Positions 1 to 10,491 are shown, counted from the first letter of the stretch. The stretch: DNA of 64,000 bases from Bremerella sp. JC817 (GCF_040718835.1 NZ_JBFEFG010000274.1:434001-498000); one strand, 5' to 3'. Notes: generated by a model not told the origin, from the sequence alone. Made by a program: numbers and translations.

Positions 1-907
<907 letters not shown>

Positions 908-919
908 TCAGGGCGAGCC

Positions 920-1717
920 ATGGAACAGTCGGATCATGCAGCGGCCCACGCGACTGGCCGCTGCATCAAGCTGACGGTCGCTTACGACGGGACCCACTAT
1001 CACGGATGGCAACGTCAACCGACCGGTCCCACGATCCAAGCGGCACTTGAAGCCGCCATCAACAGCATCTCCGGCGAACAAGTTCATATCGTCGGAAGTG
1101 GTCGCACCGATGCCGGCGTGCATGCCTGGGGACAAGTCGCCAGCTTTCATACGCACTCGAATCTGCCGGCCGATGTCTTTCGTAAAGCATTGAATGCGAA
1201 ACTGCCGGAAGACATTGTCGTTCGTCACGCGTGCGATGTTCCGACCAGCTTTCGGCCGATCAACGATGCCGTCTCGAAGCGTTACCGCTATGTGCTGCAG
1301 CCAGGTCGTATCAACGATCCTTTCGCGCTGAAGCATGCCTGGTTCGTCAAGCGAGTGCTGGACGTTGCCTCGATGCAGTCAGCCGCGAAGGCTCTCATTG
1401 GCGAACATGATTTCGCCGCGTTCCAGGCAACCGGTTCGCCGCGCCAGTCGACCATTCGCAACATGCTGGATGCGACCGTCACCATGCACGACGCCGACGA
1501 ACGAATGAAGATCTTCATCGAAGTCGAGGCGACCGGCTTTCTGTACAACATGGTCCGGATCATCGCCGGCACGTTGGTCGAGATCGGGCAGGGGAAACGC
1601 CCCGCCGAAAGTATGGCTGAGATCGTCGCTTCGTGCGATCGATTGAAGGCTGGCATGACCGCGCCGGCGCATGGACTATACTTGCTGAAAGTGCATTACC
1701 CACCGCACATCGGCTGA
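920..1717 (+). CDS. truA: tRNA pseudouridine(38-40) synthase TruA
   Basis: 265 residues, the usual length for TruA. The enzyme isomerises uridines 38-40 in the anticodon arm of tRNAs. The catalytic aspartate lies in GRTDAGVHAWGQV (about residues 55-67), preceded by the N-terminal motif VAYDGTHYHGWQRQ. The RNA-contacting motif RYRYVL and the C-terminal FLYNMVRIIAGTLVEIGQGK are also intact. The first methionine gives a 17-residue leader before the conserved LTVAYDGT; this is slightly longer than usual but no better start is visible. It follows asd closely. Confidence 0.96.
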   Translation: MEQSDHAAAHATGRCIKLTVAYDGTHYHGWQRQPTGPTIQAALEAAINSISGEQVHIVGSGRTDAGVHAWGQVASFHTHSNLPADVFRKALNAKLPEDIVVRHACDVPTSFRPINDAVSKRYRYVLQPGRINDPFALKHAWFVKRVLDVASMQSAAKALIGEHDFAAFQATGSPRQSTIRNMLDATVTMHDADERMKIFIEVEATGFLYNMVRIIAGTLVEIGQGKRPAESMAEIVASCDRLKAGMTAPAHGLYLLKVHYPPHIG

Positions 1718-1797
1718 GATCGGGCAGGGCAGAGCAGGGGAGCGCGATCCGATCGCTTCCTAAGATTCACGAACTTTTCGCAAGGCCAGAAACCAAC

Positions 1798-2973
1798 ATG
1801 CGTGTTGCTCATGTGATTACCCGAATGATTATCGGCGGCGCGCAAGAGAACACGCTCTATAACTGCCTCGATCTGATTCGCGACTTTGGCGACGACGTCT
1901 TGCTGATCACCGGCCCGAGCGAAGGCCCCGAAGGCAACCTCTTAGAGCAAGCGCATGCGCAAGGCTTGCCGGTGCAGACCTTGCCCAATCTTCGCCGCAA
2001 CATCCATCCGTGGACCGACTGGAAAGGGTACCACGAGGTGAAGCAGGCGATCCGCGACTTTCAACCTGACGTCGTTCATACACATAGCGCCAAAGCGGGC
2101 ATGCTGGGGAGAAGGGGGGCGATGGCCCTCAAGGTTCCCGCTGTGATCCATACCGTGCACGGGGCACCGTTTCATCCTTATCAGTCCAGCGTGGCTCGTC
2201 GCTTCTTCATCGCGTGTGAACGGTACGCCTCGAGCCAGTGCCATCAACTGGTCAGCGTGGCCGACGCGATGACCGACTTGCTGGTCGAAGCCAAGGTCGC
2301 CCCTCGCGAAAAGTTCCTGACCGTTTACAGCGGCATGGAGGTTGAACCCTTCCTGGAAAGTGGAATGCTCCGCGAGGCCGCTCGGGCTGAACTTGGCATT
2401 CGGCCCGATGACGTCGTGATCGGCAAAATCGCGCGGCTGTTTCATTTGAAAGGGCACGAGTACGTCATCGAAGCGGCCCGCGATGTGGTCGCCCAATGCC
2501 CTCAGGCGAAGTTCCTCTTCGTGGGAGATGGCATCCTGCGCGATAAGTACGAAGAGAGCATTCGCGAGGCAGGGCTGACTGATCACTTCATCCTGGTAGG
2601 CCTCGTTCCACCGAAAGAGATACCAAAGTACATCTCGGCGATGGATGTGCTCGTGCATTCCAGCCTTCGCGAAGGCCTGGCCCGGGCACTCCCTCAGGCA
2701 TTGCTTTCGGGCAAGCCAGCGGTCAGTTTCGATATCGACGGAGCCCGCGAGGTGGTGTCCACTATGGAAACCGGTTTCTTGATTCCGCCGGACAATGTTC
2801 CTCAGTTGAAGTCGGCCCTGGTGCAGCTTTGCAGCGATCCCGAGCTGCGCGAGAAGCTGGGAAAAGAAGGGCAGCGGCGTTGTAGTCAGGTCTTTCCGCA
2901 CCAGGTAATGACCCGTCGATTGCGTGAAATCTACACTGAAGTGCTTCTCAGAAATGGGCACGAAATCGCCTAA
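1798..2973 (+). CDS. GT4-family glycosyltransferase
   Basis: 391 residues if started at MRVAHVITRMIIGGAQENT, where family homology begins; the frame is open further upstream but that part is low-quality. The protein shows the two-lobe GT-B plan: N-terminal acceptor lobe with the GGAQ loop and VHTHSAKAGMLGRRGA, then a C-terminal nucleotide-sugar lobe with IARLFHLKGHEYVIEAA and HSSLREGLARALPQALLSGKP. In the usual E-x7-E motif the second Glu position reads Gln, a variant seen in some GT4 proteins. It probably builds cell-envelope or exopolysaccharide glycans in the cytoplasm. Donor and acceptor cannot be read from sequence. Confidence 0.88.
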   Translation: MRVAHVITRMIIGGAQENTLYNCLDLIRDFGDDVLLITGPSEGPEGNLLEQAHAQGLPVQTLPNLRRNIHPWTDWKGYHEVKQAIRDFQPDVVHTHSAKAGMLGRRGAMALKVPAVIHTVHGAPFHPYQSSVARRFFIACERYASSQCHQLVSVADAMTDLLVEAKVAPREKFLTVYSGMEVEPFLESGMLREAARAELGIRPDDVVIGKIARLFHLKGHEYVIEAARDVVAQCPQAKFLFVGDGILRDKYEESIREAGLTDHFILVGLVPPKEIPKYISAMDVLVHSSLREGLARALPQALLSGKPAVSFDIDGAREVVSTMETGFLIPPDNVPQLKSALVQLCSDPELREKLGKEGQRRCSQVFPHQVMTRRLREIYTEVLLRNGHEIA

Positions 2974-3118
2974 ACCTGGGAGCTGGCGACGGTTACGACG
3001 CCTGGGGGCCTGGTTCACTCTTTTGAAGATCGATCGATTAGGGTAAGATTAAGAAGCCTGTCGATTCGACCGGCGCCGGAACAGTAGGGGCAAATCCTCG
3101 TCACGGATAATCTCATCG

Positions 3119-4057
3119 GTGTCTACCGCAGGAAGAAACTATATCGGTCCATACCGCCTGGTTCGCATGCTACGCACGAGCCAGACTTGCCAGGTATGGG
3201 AAGCGATTCACGACCTTGATAATCGCAAGGTGGTGATCAAGACGCTTCGCGAAAACTACATCAAAGACAAAAGCGAAATTGCCGCGCTCCGGCACGAGCA
3301 TACCGTCGCGGCGAAGTTCGACAATCCGTTCGTAATTCACGTTTACGAATTCGACAGCTTCCGCGGTCTCGCTTACCTGGTTCTCGAGTTCTGCTACTCG
3401 CGAAATATGAAGATGGCCATCCGCGATGGCGTCGAAGAACTCGCCTACTGGGCTCCCAAGATTGTCGAAGCAGGGGCCAAGGGTCTCGGCTATATGCACG
3501 GCCATGGCTGGATTCATTGCGACGTGAAGCCAGACAACTTCCTGCTGGACAACGAAGGCAACGTCAAGCTGATCGACTTCTCGATCGCCCAGAAAAAGAA
3601 GTCAGGTCTGTCGAAACTGTTTGGTGGCGGATCGAAGGTGAATGGCAGTGTCCAAGGAACGCGCAGCTACATGTCGCCGGAACAGATCCGCGGCGTGGCA
3701 CTCGACGACCGAGCCGACGTTTATTGCTATGGCTGCACCATCTTCGAATTGATCAGCGGTAAGCTACCCTACACAGCCACCAGTCCCGATCACCTGTTGG
3801 ACAAGCATTTGCGTGCGGCGGTTCCGTCGCTGCAGGCTGCCAACAACAATGTTACCCCAGAGTTCTCTGGCCTTGTCGAACGAATGATGGCCAAAGACCC
3901 CAAGCAGCGTCCAGACACGATGGACGATGTGATTCGTTTACTGAAGAACACCAAGATCTATCGCATTCCACCGCGCAGGCCGGCCTCGTTGGTCGATCGC
4001 GAAGAAGCCGCGGCGGCAAGCGGAGACGATTCCAGCTCGACCTCTGGCGGAAATTGA
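3119..4057 (+). CDS. Hanks-type Ser/Thr protein kinase, atypical loop residues
   Basis: 312 residues starting at GTG. It is a soluble single-domain kinase with no visible membrane segment. Visible landmarks are VVIK with Lys41 (ATP positioning), HCDVKPDN (Asp135 catalytic base, Asn140), and GTRSYMSPEQ for the activation-segment end. Two features are odd: the glycine-rich loop reads MLRTSQTCQVW, without glycines, and the DFG motif is DFS (Asp153-Ser155). The catalytic residues are present, so activity is likely but ATP binding may differ. The C-terminal 30 residues are Ala/Ser-rich. It ends 53 bases before accA. Confidence 0.9.
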   Translation: MSTAGRNYIGPYRLVRMLRTSQTCQVWEAIHDLDNRKVVIKTLRENYIKDKSEIAALRHEHTVAAKFDNPFVIHVYEFDSFRGLAYLVLEFCYSRNMKMAIRDGVEELAYWAPKIVEAGAKGLGYMHGHGWIHCDVKPDNFLLDNEGNVKLIDFSIAQKKKSGLSKLFGGGSKVNGSVQGTRSYMSPEQIRGVALDDRADVYCYGCTIFELISGKLPYTATSPDHLLDKHLRAAVPSLQAANNNVTPEFSGLVERMMAKDPKQRPDTMDDVIRLLKNTKIYRIPPRRPASLVDREEAAAASGDDSSSTSGGN

Positions 4058-4110
4058 TTTTCGCCCGGCGTCGAACTCCCCACCCATTGCCTGGAGCACT
4101 GAAAGCTTTC

Positions 4111-5103
4111 ATGAGCACTTCGATTTATCTCGACTTCGAACAACCGATTGAAACGCTCGAGAACAAACTGAAGGAACTGGAGTCGGTCAAAAACGACTCG
4201 CCTGAACATCACGACGAGATCCGAAACGTCCGCAAACAGCTGACCGACACGATCCGCGAGATCTACAGCGATCTTTCGCCATGGCAAACCGTGGAAGTCG
4301 CTCGTCACCAGAAGCGTCCCCAGTCGGCGGACTATTTGAACCTGGTCTTCGACGAGTTCGTGGAACTGCACGGCGATCGCAAGTTCGGCGACGACCGCGC
4401 TCTGCGAACTGGCTTCGCCAAGCTCGACAAGCACAAGGTCATGTTCATCGGTCACTTCAAAGGCCGCGACCTCAAAGAACGTAGCGAGTGCTTCTTCGGC
4501 TGTGCTCATCCAGAAGGCTACCGCAAGGCGATCGAAAAGATGCAGTTGGCTGAAAAGTACAACTTGCCGGTGATCACCTTCATCGACACGCCCGGTGCTT
4601 ACCCAGGTGTGGGCGCCGAAGAACGTGGCCAGGCGATGGCAATCGCAGACGCCATGTTCGTAATGGCCCGTCTCAAGACGCCAATTATTTCGGTTGTGAT
4701 CGGGGAAGGGGGGTCCGGCGGGGCTTTGGGCATTGGTGTCGCGAACCGCACCGCCATGCTGCAGCACGCCTATTACTCGGTGATCAGCCCTGAAGGCTGT
4801 GCCGGTATTCTGTGGAAGAGCCACGAGTTCAAAGCCAAGGCGGCCGAAGCCCTGAAGTTCACCTCGAAGTACCTGCCAAAGTTCGGCATCGTCGACGACG
4901 TGATCGAAGAGCCGCTGGGTGGTGCCCATCGCGATCATCACCAAATGGCCGCTCGCTTGAAGATGTACCTGACCAAGACGGTCAACGAACTCTCGGCACA
5001 GAGCACCGACCAACTGGTGGAGGGGCGATACGACAAGTTCCGTCAGATGGGCGTCTTCCTGGAACGCGAAATGGAAGCCTCGGAAGGGCAGCCAGCGAGC
5101 TAA
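4111..5103 (+). CDS. accA: Acetyl-CoA carboxylase carboxyltransferase subunit alpha
   Basis: 330 residues from the ATG at MSTSIYLDFEQPIETLENK, the normal AccA N-terminus; the frame extends 19 codons upstream but into non-homologous sequence. With AccD it transfers carboxyl from biotin to acetyl-CoA, the first committed step of fatty-acid synthesis. Visible motifs are DLSPWQTVEVARHQKRP, FIDTPGAYPGVGAEERGQA, and the oxyanion loop GEGGSGGALGIG. No accD or accBC is in the window. A perfect 15-bp terminator hairpin follows 32 bases after the stop. Confidence 0.96.
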   Translation: MSTSIYLDFEQPIETLENKLKELESVKNDSPEHHDEIRNVRKQLTDTIREIYSDLSPWQTVEVARHQKRPQSADYLNLVFDEFVELHGDRKFGDDRALRTGFAKLDKHKVMFIGHFKGRDLKERSECFFGCAHPEGYRKAIEKMQLAEKYNLPVITFIDTPGAYPGVGAEERGQAMAIADAMFVMARLKTPIISVVIGEGGSGGALGIGVANRTAMLQHAYYSVISPEGCAGILWKSHEFKAKAAEALKFTSKYLPKFGIVDDVIEEPLGGAHRDHHQMAARLKMYLTKTVNELSAQSTDQLVEGRYDKFRQMGVFLEREMEASEGQPAS

Positions 5104-5135
5104 CCCCAACCCTCCAAACGAATGACAATTGCCCA

Positions 5136-5175
5136 AAAAGGGCACTGCGAGTGATTTCGCAGTGCCCTTTTTTCG
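5136..5175 (+). terminator. Rho-independent terminator after accA
   Basis: A 15-bp perfect stem (5136-5150 with 5157-5171) with a six-base loop, ending in a T-rich tail. It closes the accA transcript. Confidence 0.9.
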
Positions 5176-5502
5176 TTTCTAGAACTAAGCCAAATCCCCT
5201 CTATGGGATTGATTTTTCTCGGCAAAATAAGGCTGAAATGCACCTTTCACCGTAAGCTGGTGGGGGGGGGATCACAAAATAGCCACACGCAAGCTGCACA
5301 AACTTTACAGATGGCGCAGAAGTGGACATTAACTTTCCAGGAATGATCCGCCCCTCTCAGAAGCGTCAGGCAACCGCAATCTATTCTTCCGTGATTGCTA
5401 CTGGAAATAACTTTTGAATTGCCACCCTCACGATGGCAGCCGCCTATGCGGTGAGAACGGCTGATAAATCAAAACCCATCGTTGACGAGACTGGAGTCCT
5501 GA
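5176..5502. other. Intergenic leader before the chemotaxis receptor
   Basis: About 330 bases without a supportable gene. It holds a run of nine G (5262-5270). It must carry the receptor promoter, but I see no convincing -35/-10 pair and no riboswitch I recognise. Confidence 0.4.
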
Positions 5503-7899
5503 ATGAAGTCTTCCCTGAATCTGCGATCGCAACTGACGATCGCCTTTCTTGCTTGCGGCCTGCTGCCGCTGGTCGTGATGTCGACAATCAGTTACTTCCG
5601 GGCAGAGAGTGGCTTCGCCACGGTGAACCAGCACGCCAACGAAGTCTTCGAGCAGAATGCCACCAACTCGCTAATCGCCCAGCGCGAGCTGAAGAAGAAG
5701 CAGTTGAAGGACTATTTCGGAACGATCGATAGCCAGATTAAAACGTTCTCGGAAAATCAGATGGTGGTCGATGCCATGCGCGACATGGGGCAGGCCTTCC
5801 AGGAATTCAATACCGCCAACCAACTGACCGATGAGCAGGTCGCCGAAATGCGGACTGACCTGAGCGGCTATTACGCCGAAACGTTCGCGCCAGAGTATGC
5901 TCGCCGGAACGACAATCGTACGCCCGATGCGATGAACTACTTGAAGCAACTCGACGACACGACCGTCGCTTTGCAGCACGCGTACATTTTAGAAAATGAA
6001 AACCCTCTTGGGGAAAAGCATCGCCTCGAAGCGGCGGCCGACAACTCGAAATACACGCAGCTTCACAAAAAGCTGCATCCAGTCGTCCGCAACTATCTGG
6101 AGGAGTTCGGGTACTACGACATCTTTCTGGTCGACCCGGATTCAGGAAAGATCATCTACTCGGTCTTCAAGGAACTTGACTTCGGCACCTCGCTGAAAAA
6201 TGGACCGTATGCCAACAGCAACTTCGCTGATGCATTTCGCCAGGCAGCTCAGGTCACCGAAAAGGATTCGACCGTGCTGGTCGATTTTGCTCGCTATACC
6301 CCATCCTACGAGGCCCCTGCAAGCTTTATTGCATCTCCTATTTATGATGGCGATAAGCGCATAGGCATCGCTATGTTTCAGATGCCAGTAGATCGCATTC
6401 TCAATATATTAGCAGTCCGTGATGGCATGGGAGAAACAGGCGAGACGATTCTGGTTGGCCCTGATTACCTGATGCGGTCGAACTCGCACCTCGACCCCGA
6501 AGGCCATAGCCTGCTCGCTTCGTGGAAGTATCCGGAGAAAGGCAAGGTTGATATCGACGTAACGCGAGCCGTTTTTGAAAAGGGAGAAACAGGAACGCTG
6601 CGTGCCGCCGACTACCGCGAAAACGACTCGCTGAACGCTTATTGCCCGATTGAATTAAACGGCTTGACCTATTGCCTGGTCGCCAAGATGGACGCTTCCG
6701 AAGCGTTCGCCGCCAGCGACAAGATGGCCGGGACCGTCGAAAACGTGAAAGGCTCGCTGCTGACCTGGTCGATGGGAATCGGCCTCGCATCGGCTGCCGC
6801 TCTGGCGATCTTTGCCTTTGTCCTTTCGCGAAAGATCGCTTCACCCATCCAGGATGCTGCCCAGTTCGCTCAACGAATTGCGGCGGGTGACCTGCGAACT
6901 CGCTGTGAAACCGAGGCGACCGCCGAGGTCGGATATTTAATCCAGGCCATGAACACAATGCGGGATAATTTATCCGGACTGCTGGGCGAAGTGATTTCGA
7001 CCTCCGATATCCTGCAAGGATCGTCAACCGAACTGACCGGCACCGCAGAACATCTCTCGCAAGGTGCTTACGAGACAACCGAACGTGCCGCAACTGTTGC
7101 CGCTGCAGCGGATCAGATGTCGACCAACATGAACGGCATGGCCGCGGCCACCGAGCAGATGTCAACCAACATCGGAAGCGTCGCCACCGCCATGGAAGAG
7201 ATGTCGACCACGATCAACGAAATCGCCCGCAACGCGGAACGCGCCGCTGCCTCCGTTTCGTCGGTCTCGAACCTCTCGGAGACCAGCAATGAACGAATTG
7301 CTTCACTGGGCACAGCCGCCGCCGAGATCGGAGCGGTCATCCAGACAATCCAAGAGATCGCCGAGCAGACTAACCTTCTTGCCCTGAACGCCACCATCGA
7401 AGCGGCGCGAGCTGGCGAGGCCGGCAAGGGTTTCTCGGTCGTGGCAACCGAAGTGAAGGAACTCGCACGCCAGACAGCAACCGCCACGGAAGACATCCGC
7501 AAGCGTGTCGATGCGATCCAAACGTCGTCTTACGATGCCGTCGAATCGATCGCGCGGATTACGACGGAAATCAAAGACGTGAACGAGATCGCTCACACAA
7601 TTGCTTCATCAGTGGAAGAACAAGGTATCACCGCCAAGGAAATCGCCGGCAACGTCGCCCAGGCCGCCACGGCAGCCCGGACCGTTAGCACCGGCATCCA
7701 CGAATCAGCCACGGCGAGCCACGAGATCTCGAAGAACATCTCGCAGGTCAACAACTCCGCCAACGAGTCAAAGACCCACGCCGAGAAAACCAAGGCGGCA
7801 GGCAACTCGCTTCATGTGCGAGCAGACGGACTGCAATCGACCCTGAGTCGATTCCAGCTTTCCGGAGGTCCAGGCCAAGAGCCAACCCTGAGCGCCTAA
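5503..7899 (+). CDS. Methyl-accepting chemotaxis protein with large periplasmic sensor
   Basis: 798 residues. Layout: N-terminal membrane helix (about 9-31), a ~390-residue periplasmic region compatible with a dCache sensor, second membrane helix (about 422-444), HAMP domain (about 445-497, starting [20 protein letters not shown]), then the cytoplasmic signalling coiled coil. The kinase-contact tip [18 protein letters not shown] is intact near residue 622, so it should couple to CheA/CheW. No che genes lie nearby, making it an orphan receptor; the ligand is unknown. The start is supported by GGAG upstream. A hairpin terminator follows at 7935. It is the last host gene before the dif-like site and prophage. 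Confidence 0.94.
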   Translation: MKSSLNLRSQLTIAFLACGLLPLVVMSTISYFRAESGFATVNQHANEVFEQNATNSLIAQRELKKKQLKDYFGTIDSQIKTFSENQMVVDAMRDMGQAFQEFNTANQLTDEQVAEMRTDLSGYYAETFAPEYARRNDNRTPDAMNYLKQLDDTTVALQHAYILENENPLGEKHRLEAAADNSKYTQLHKKLHPVVRNYLEEFGYYDIFLVDPDSGKIIYSVFKELDFGTSLKNGPYANSNFADAFRQAAQVTEKDSTVLVDFARYTPSYEAPASFIASPIYDGDKRIGIAMFQMPVDRILNILAVRDGMGETGETILVGPDYLMRSNSHLDPEGHSLLASWKYPEKGKVDIDVTRAVFEKGETGTLRAADYRENDSLNAYCPIELNGLTYCLVAKMDASEAFAASDKMAGTVENVKGSLLTWSMGIGLASAAALAIFAFVLSRKIASPIQDAAQFAQRIAAGDLRTRCETEATAEVGYLIQAMNTMRDNLSGLLGEVISTSDILQGSSTELTGTAEHLSQGAYETTERAATVAAAADQMSTNMNGMAAATEQMSTNIGSVATAMEEMSTTINEIARNAERAAASVSSVSNLSETSNERIASLGTAAAEIGAVIQTIQEIAEQTNLLALNATIEAARAGEAGKGFSVVATEVKELARQTATATEDIRKRVDAIQTSSYDAVESIARITTEIKDVNEIAHTIASSVEEQGITAKEIAGNVAQAATAARTVSTGIHESATASHEISKNISQVNNSANESKTHAEKTKAAGNSLHVRADGLQSTLSRFQLSGGPGQEPTLSA

Positions 7900-7934
7900 C
7901 CAGTCCCGCCAAAGGACAAGCCAACCGAAAAAAG

Positions 7935-7970
7935 CAGAGCGGAATCGACCAAATTCCGTTCTGTTTTTTT
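7935..7970 (+). terminator. Rho-independent terminator after the chemotaxis receptor
   Basis: An 11-bp stem with one G-T pair (7935-7945 with 7953-7963), seven-base loop, followed by seven T residues. Confidence 0.88.
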
Positions 7971-8299
7971 GTGCGCCGAACGGACCCAAATCGATGCCGA
8001 AATGCGACTGGCAATGAAGTTCATTTTGAACCCAATCGAGGACATCAGCGAACCCTCGGAATTCATGAACTTCATCAACGGAAGCCAGCCAACAAACGAG
8101 CTCGCAGCGAACACGAAATCAGCTTACGAGCGGCCACAGATCTCGCGCTGCATTGGCTTCGAAGTTCACGCAACTCCATCACGAACAGCGAGCAACGAAC
8201 GTCGCCTCAAGAAGCCCGACAACCGACAGCCAACCATGGGCCAGGGGACCGAGAAACGAGATTCAGGCCGAAAACCCTCGACCAGAAAGAACCCCCACT
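7971..8299. other. Host intergenic sequence left of the prophage
   Basis: Several overlapping frames are open, but none has a convincing start, composition or recognisable motif; the predicted peptides are rich in Arg, Asn, Ser and Pro with no domain. I treat it as non-coding terminus-region sequence leading into the dif-like site. Confidence 0.5.
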
Positions 8300-8330
8300 G
8301 CAACGTCCGATAATGTTTGTAACTTGTTGA
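8300..8330 (+). repeat. attL: left copy of 21-bp direct repeat, half dif-like site
   Basis: 8300-8320 is identical to 18474-18494. Read as a Xer site, the XerC arm is acgtccgataa (8303-8313), the central hexamer tgtttg (8314-8319), and the XerD arm taacttgttga (8320-8330). That last arm departs from the dif pattern and so probably comes from the phage. Confidence 0.8.
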
Positions 8331-8386
8331 GACGCAACAACTTACGTCAAGTCTGACGCGAGTTATCATACCCCTGTCAGGGTATG
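8324..8386 (+). promoter_or_regulatory. Inverted-repeat cluster ahead of the phage rep gene
   Basis: Three short inverted repeats lie between attL and rep: ttgttg/caacaa (8324-8329 and 8335-8340), actt/aagt around acgtc (8340-8352), and cataccc/gggtatg with a six-base loop (8367-8373 and 8380-8386). Such elements could be an operator, the Rep nick-site hairpin, or part of the promoter. No clear -35/-10 pair was identified, so the role is open. Confidence 0.45.
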
Positions 8387-8424
8387 GCGATGTCGTTATG
8401 CAGCGGGTTTGCGCATTTTGAACA

Positions 8425-9756
8425 ATGTGCCACGCGCTAAACGATCTGCCCGCGTATTCTAGCCCACGTTCTAAGGGTCGGCCAGACTTCGACAATTTCA
8501 CGTCCTCGCAGTGGGACGCGTTCTTTCAAGAGCAACGCTATCAACGGGGCCTGGACGCTTATTTGACGCGTGCCCAGGCAGAGGGCAGGGAAGCGGAAGC
8601 CGAACGCACCCGCCATGATGGCGTCTCGATGCGTGAGCTGTGGGCCGCCACCAGGGATCAAGAGGCCCCGGAGGAGCGTACGGGGGAGGAGTCGAGCGAC
8701 GGAGGAGGAAGCGGGGGAGGGGCCTCCCCTTTGCTTGAATCCTCTCAGAAACAGTGTGACACCACGTGTGGACCTGTCCAAAGTCGGGACGAAGTCCAGA
8801 CTGACTACTCTTACGAGTTGCGGCCTTGCCGTTGTAAGTCGTGGTATTGCCCCGACTGTTGCTGGGTCAACGGGATGGATTTGCGGCGCCGTTTGAAGGC
8901 GGTCTTGCAGACCTTTGAAGCGGTCCAGATGTGGACGTTCACGGTTGATCCGCTTTTGTTCTCAAGCCCTCGTCAGGCGTGGGACTATCTCAAGGAAAAG
9001 CGGTGTATCTCCCGCTTGATGCGATCTCTCCGTAATGGCGGTTATCTGCTCTCCGATCGGTATTTCTACGTTGTCGAGTGGCAGAAGGAAACCGAGATGG
9101 TGCATTTCCACGTTCTTGTTGAAGCTCGCCACATTCCGATTGAGCGTGTGCGTTATGAGTGGTCGAAGTTCCGGCCAGACTGGGCAGGGCCTCAGGAACC
9201 GAATCGCCCCGCGTTCGGTACGGTGCGATTTACGAAAACGAAACCTTTCGTGAGCATGGAACACGCCGCAAACTATGCGACCAAGTATCTAACAAAAACG
9301 CCCGAACACGGGTTTCCGTCTTGGGTGCTCGACTCTCAAACGTATATGCGGCGTTACCAAACGTCGCGTTACTTCTGGCCCGCTAAGGATGAGCCGAACG
9401 GCACCGACGCGGACGACGTGTTGCAACCAGGTCAAAGGGCAGGGGACACGCAAAGTCCTGAGGAAGAAGAAGCCCAGCAAGAGGCGGAACGCACGACGAT
9501 CCGGCAACGCTTGGCCGAATGCAAACAAGGTGCAACCGTCATTTTGAAGGTACGCACGAATTACCCCGACGGTCGCGTTTTCGACGGGACGCGTCATGTA
9601 ATGAACATCGGGTTTAGCTTCGCCCGTTGTCTTGAAATCCTCGGGTTTCGAGATGTCGATTTGAGGAAGCTTTCGTTGTCTCCCGCTCAACTGCGGGTTC
9701 TGGATCGTGAATGGCTCCGATTTGAAAAGGATGGCCCAGATGGTAGCGAGAACTAG
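8425..9756 (+). CDS. Phage replication initiator, HUH endonuclease
   Basis: 443 residues. It should nick the phage double-stranded form to start rolling-circle replication. A cysteine cluster CRCKSWYCPDC (about 135-145) suggests zinc binding. Motif 1 is MWTFTVDP (169-176). The metal-binding HUH motif is HFH (227-229) in EMVHFHVLVEA. The tyrosine motif YATKYLTK (Tyr284, Tyr288, Lys291) resembles the Y-x3-Y arrangement of phage-type initiators. Residues 60-125 are hydrophilic and Gly/Glu-rich, probably disordered, and the C-terminus 310-370 is acidic. It overlaps the next gene's start by 17 bases. The start follows the inverted-repeat cluster by about 40 bases. Confidence 0.87.
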   Translation: MCHALNDLPAYSSPRSKGRPDFDNFTSSQWDAFFQEQRYQRGLDAYLTRAQAEGREAEAERTRHDGVSMRELWAATRDQEAPEERTGEESSDGGGSGGGASPLLESSQKQCDTTCGPVQSRDEVQTDYSYELRPCRCKSWYCPDCCWVNGMDLRRRLKAVLQTFEAVQMWTFTVDPLLFSSPRQAWDYLKEKRCISRLMRSLRNGGYLLSDRYFYVVEWQKETEMVHFHVLVEARHIPIERVRYEWSKFRPDWAGPQEPNRPAFGTVRFTKTKPFVSMEHAANYATKYLTKTPEHGFPSWVLDSQTYMRRYQTSRYFWPAKDEPNGTDADDVLQPGQRAGDTQSPEEEEAQQEAERTTIRQRLAECKQGATVILKVRTNYPDGRVFDGTRHVMNIGFSFARCLEILGFRDVDLRKLSLSPAQLRVLDREWLRFEKDGPDGSEN

Positions 9757-9979
9757 TCAAAACAAGGCTCCGAAAACTGCGAACCCTGGCGGGCTTCATC
9801 GTGCCCCGTCAACGGCTCGCAGCTTGAACATTGCGTTCACTAAGGAGCAGATGAACTTCCTCACCAAAACAGCCGGACAGTTTGAGGTATCGCCGGTCGA
9901 CGTGTTGCGTGTGCTTGTCGATGATGCGATCCGGTTCCCAATGGTATCGGAATCTTTTTTCAAAAACCTCAGGAAGTAG
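9740..9979 (+). CDS. Small ribbon-helix-helix-like protein
   Basis: 79 residues from the ATG preceded by AAGGA at eight bases; this start overlaps the rep stop out of frame, suggesting translational coupling. After a basic, disordered N-terminus, LNIAFTKEQMNFLTKTAGQF and VSPVDVLRVLVDDAI look like the strand-helix-helix plan of Arc/CopG regulators. A role as copy-number or rep regulator is inferred from position only. An earlier in-frame ATG at 9731 has poor spacing. Confidence 0.6.
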   Translation: MVARTSQNKAPKTANPGGLHRAPSTARSLNIAFTKEQMNFLTKTAGQFEVSPVDVLRVLVDDAIRFPMVSESFFKNLRK

Positions 9980-10051
9980 TTCAGAACTATTTCATCACAA
10001 GTCGATAGGTCTTTGTCCTAAACTTAGTTGGCGTTATTGAGGAGTTTCGCT

Positions 10052-10426
10052 GTGAGTCAGAGTACTGACAAAGTTGACATGGTTCTTGCTCCATGTCGCA
10101 TGTTGTTTGAAGACGTGACCGTCGTAGTGTCACGCGGTTCGTGGGGTACTGCCCCTGTTGTCGATTTTGTCGAGGTACAGTTTGCGTGGCGAGGTGGTGC
10201 CGACAAACTGCGTTTGGCCAACGACAAGCACACGAAGGACGAACTGCAAAACTTTTACGATGAGTTCGCACCTTACAACGGCAAGGATTGCCGTGTCGTT
10301 TTCAAGACGCAGGCCCGCCCAGGCCAATACGGCAACGCTTACAAGTTGCTGGAAGTGGACGAGATCACTTTGCTTTCGGATGGACCCGTTAGCAAGGCGA
10401 AGCCGACTTCGTCCGGCGTTATTTAG
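10052..10426 (+). CDS. Candidate phage ssDNA-binding protein (gV-like)
   Basis: 124 residues from a GTG with GAGGAG seven bases upstream (10039-10044); a TTG further upstream in the frame has no such site. The predicted protein is beta-rich, with alternating hydrophobic stretches (VTVVVSRGSWGTAPVVDFVE, CRVVFKTQARPGQYGNAYKL) and no membrane segment. In inoviruses this position between rep and the coat genes usually holds the ssDNA-binding protein that coats the genome before extrusion. I recognise no specific family, so the function is inferred from position, size and predicted fold. Confidence 0.55.
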   Translation: MSQSTDKVDMVLAPCRMLFEDVTVVVSRGSWGTAPVVDFVEVQFAWRGGADKLRLANDKHTKDELQNFYDEFAPYNGKDCRVVFKTQARPGQYGNAYKLLEVDEITLLSDGPVSKAKPTSSGVI

Positions 10427-10491
10427 ACGACTCGGGGCGGTCTGCTTTCACGTGGGCCGCTCTGCTTTTCCTCGGGGGGGGAATTTAGCTC

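Noticed and set aside
1633..1797. 55-codon extension of the glycosyltransferase overlapping truA
   Set aside because: Homology-like sequence begins at MRVAHVITRM; the extension lies inside truA in another frame.
3958..5145. A 395-codon minus-strand frame opposite accA
   Set aside because: accA is intact and highly conserved on the plus strand; the antisense frame reflects GC-rich third positions.
5176..5502. c-di-GMP-type riboswitch upstream of the chemotaxis receptor
   Set aside because: I looked for the conserved GEMM motifs and did not find them; the hairpins present are weak.
7969..8330. Three overlapping plus-strand frames between the chemotaxis receptor and the prophage
   Set aside because: They compete for the same DNA, have no ribosome sites and no recognisable composition; one starts inside a terminator tail and runs across the dif-like site.
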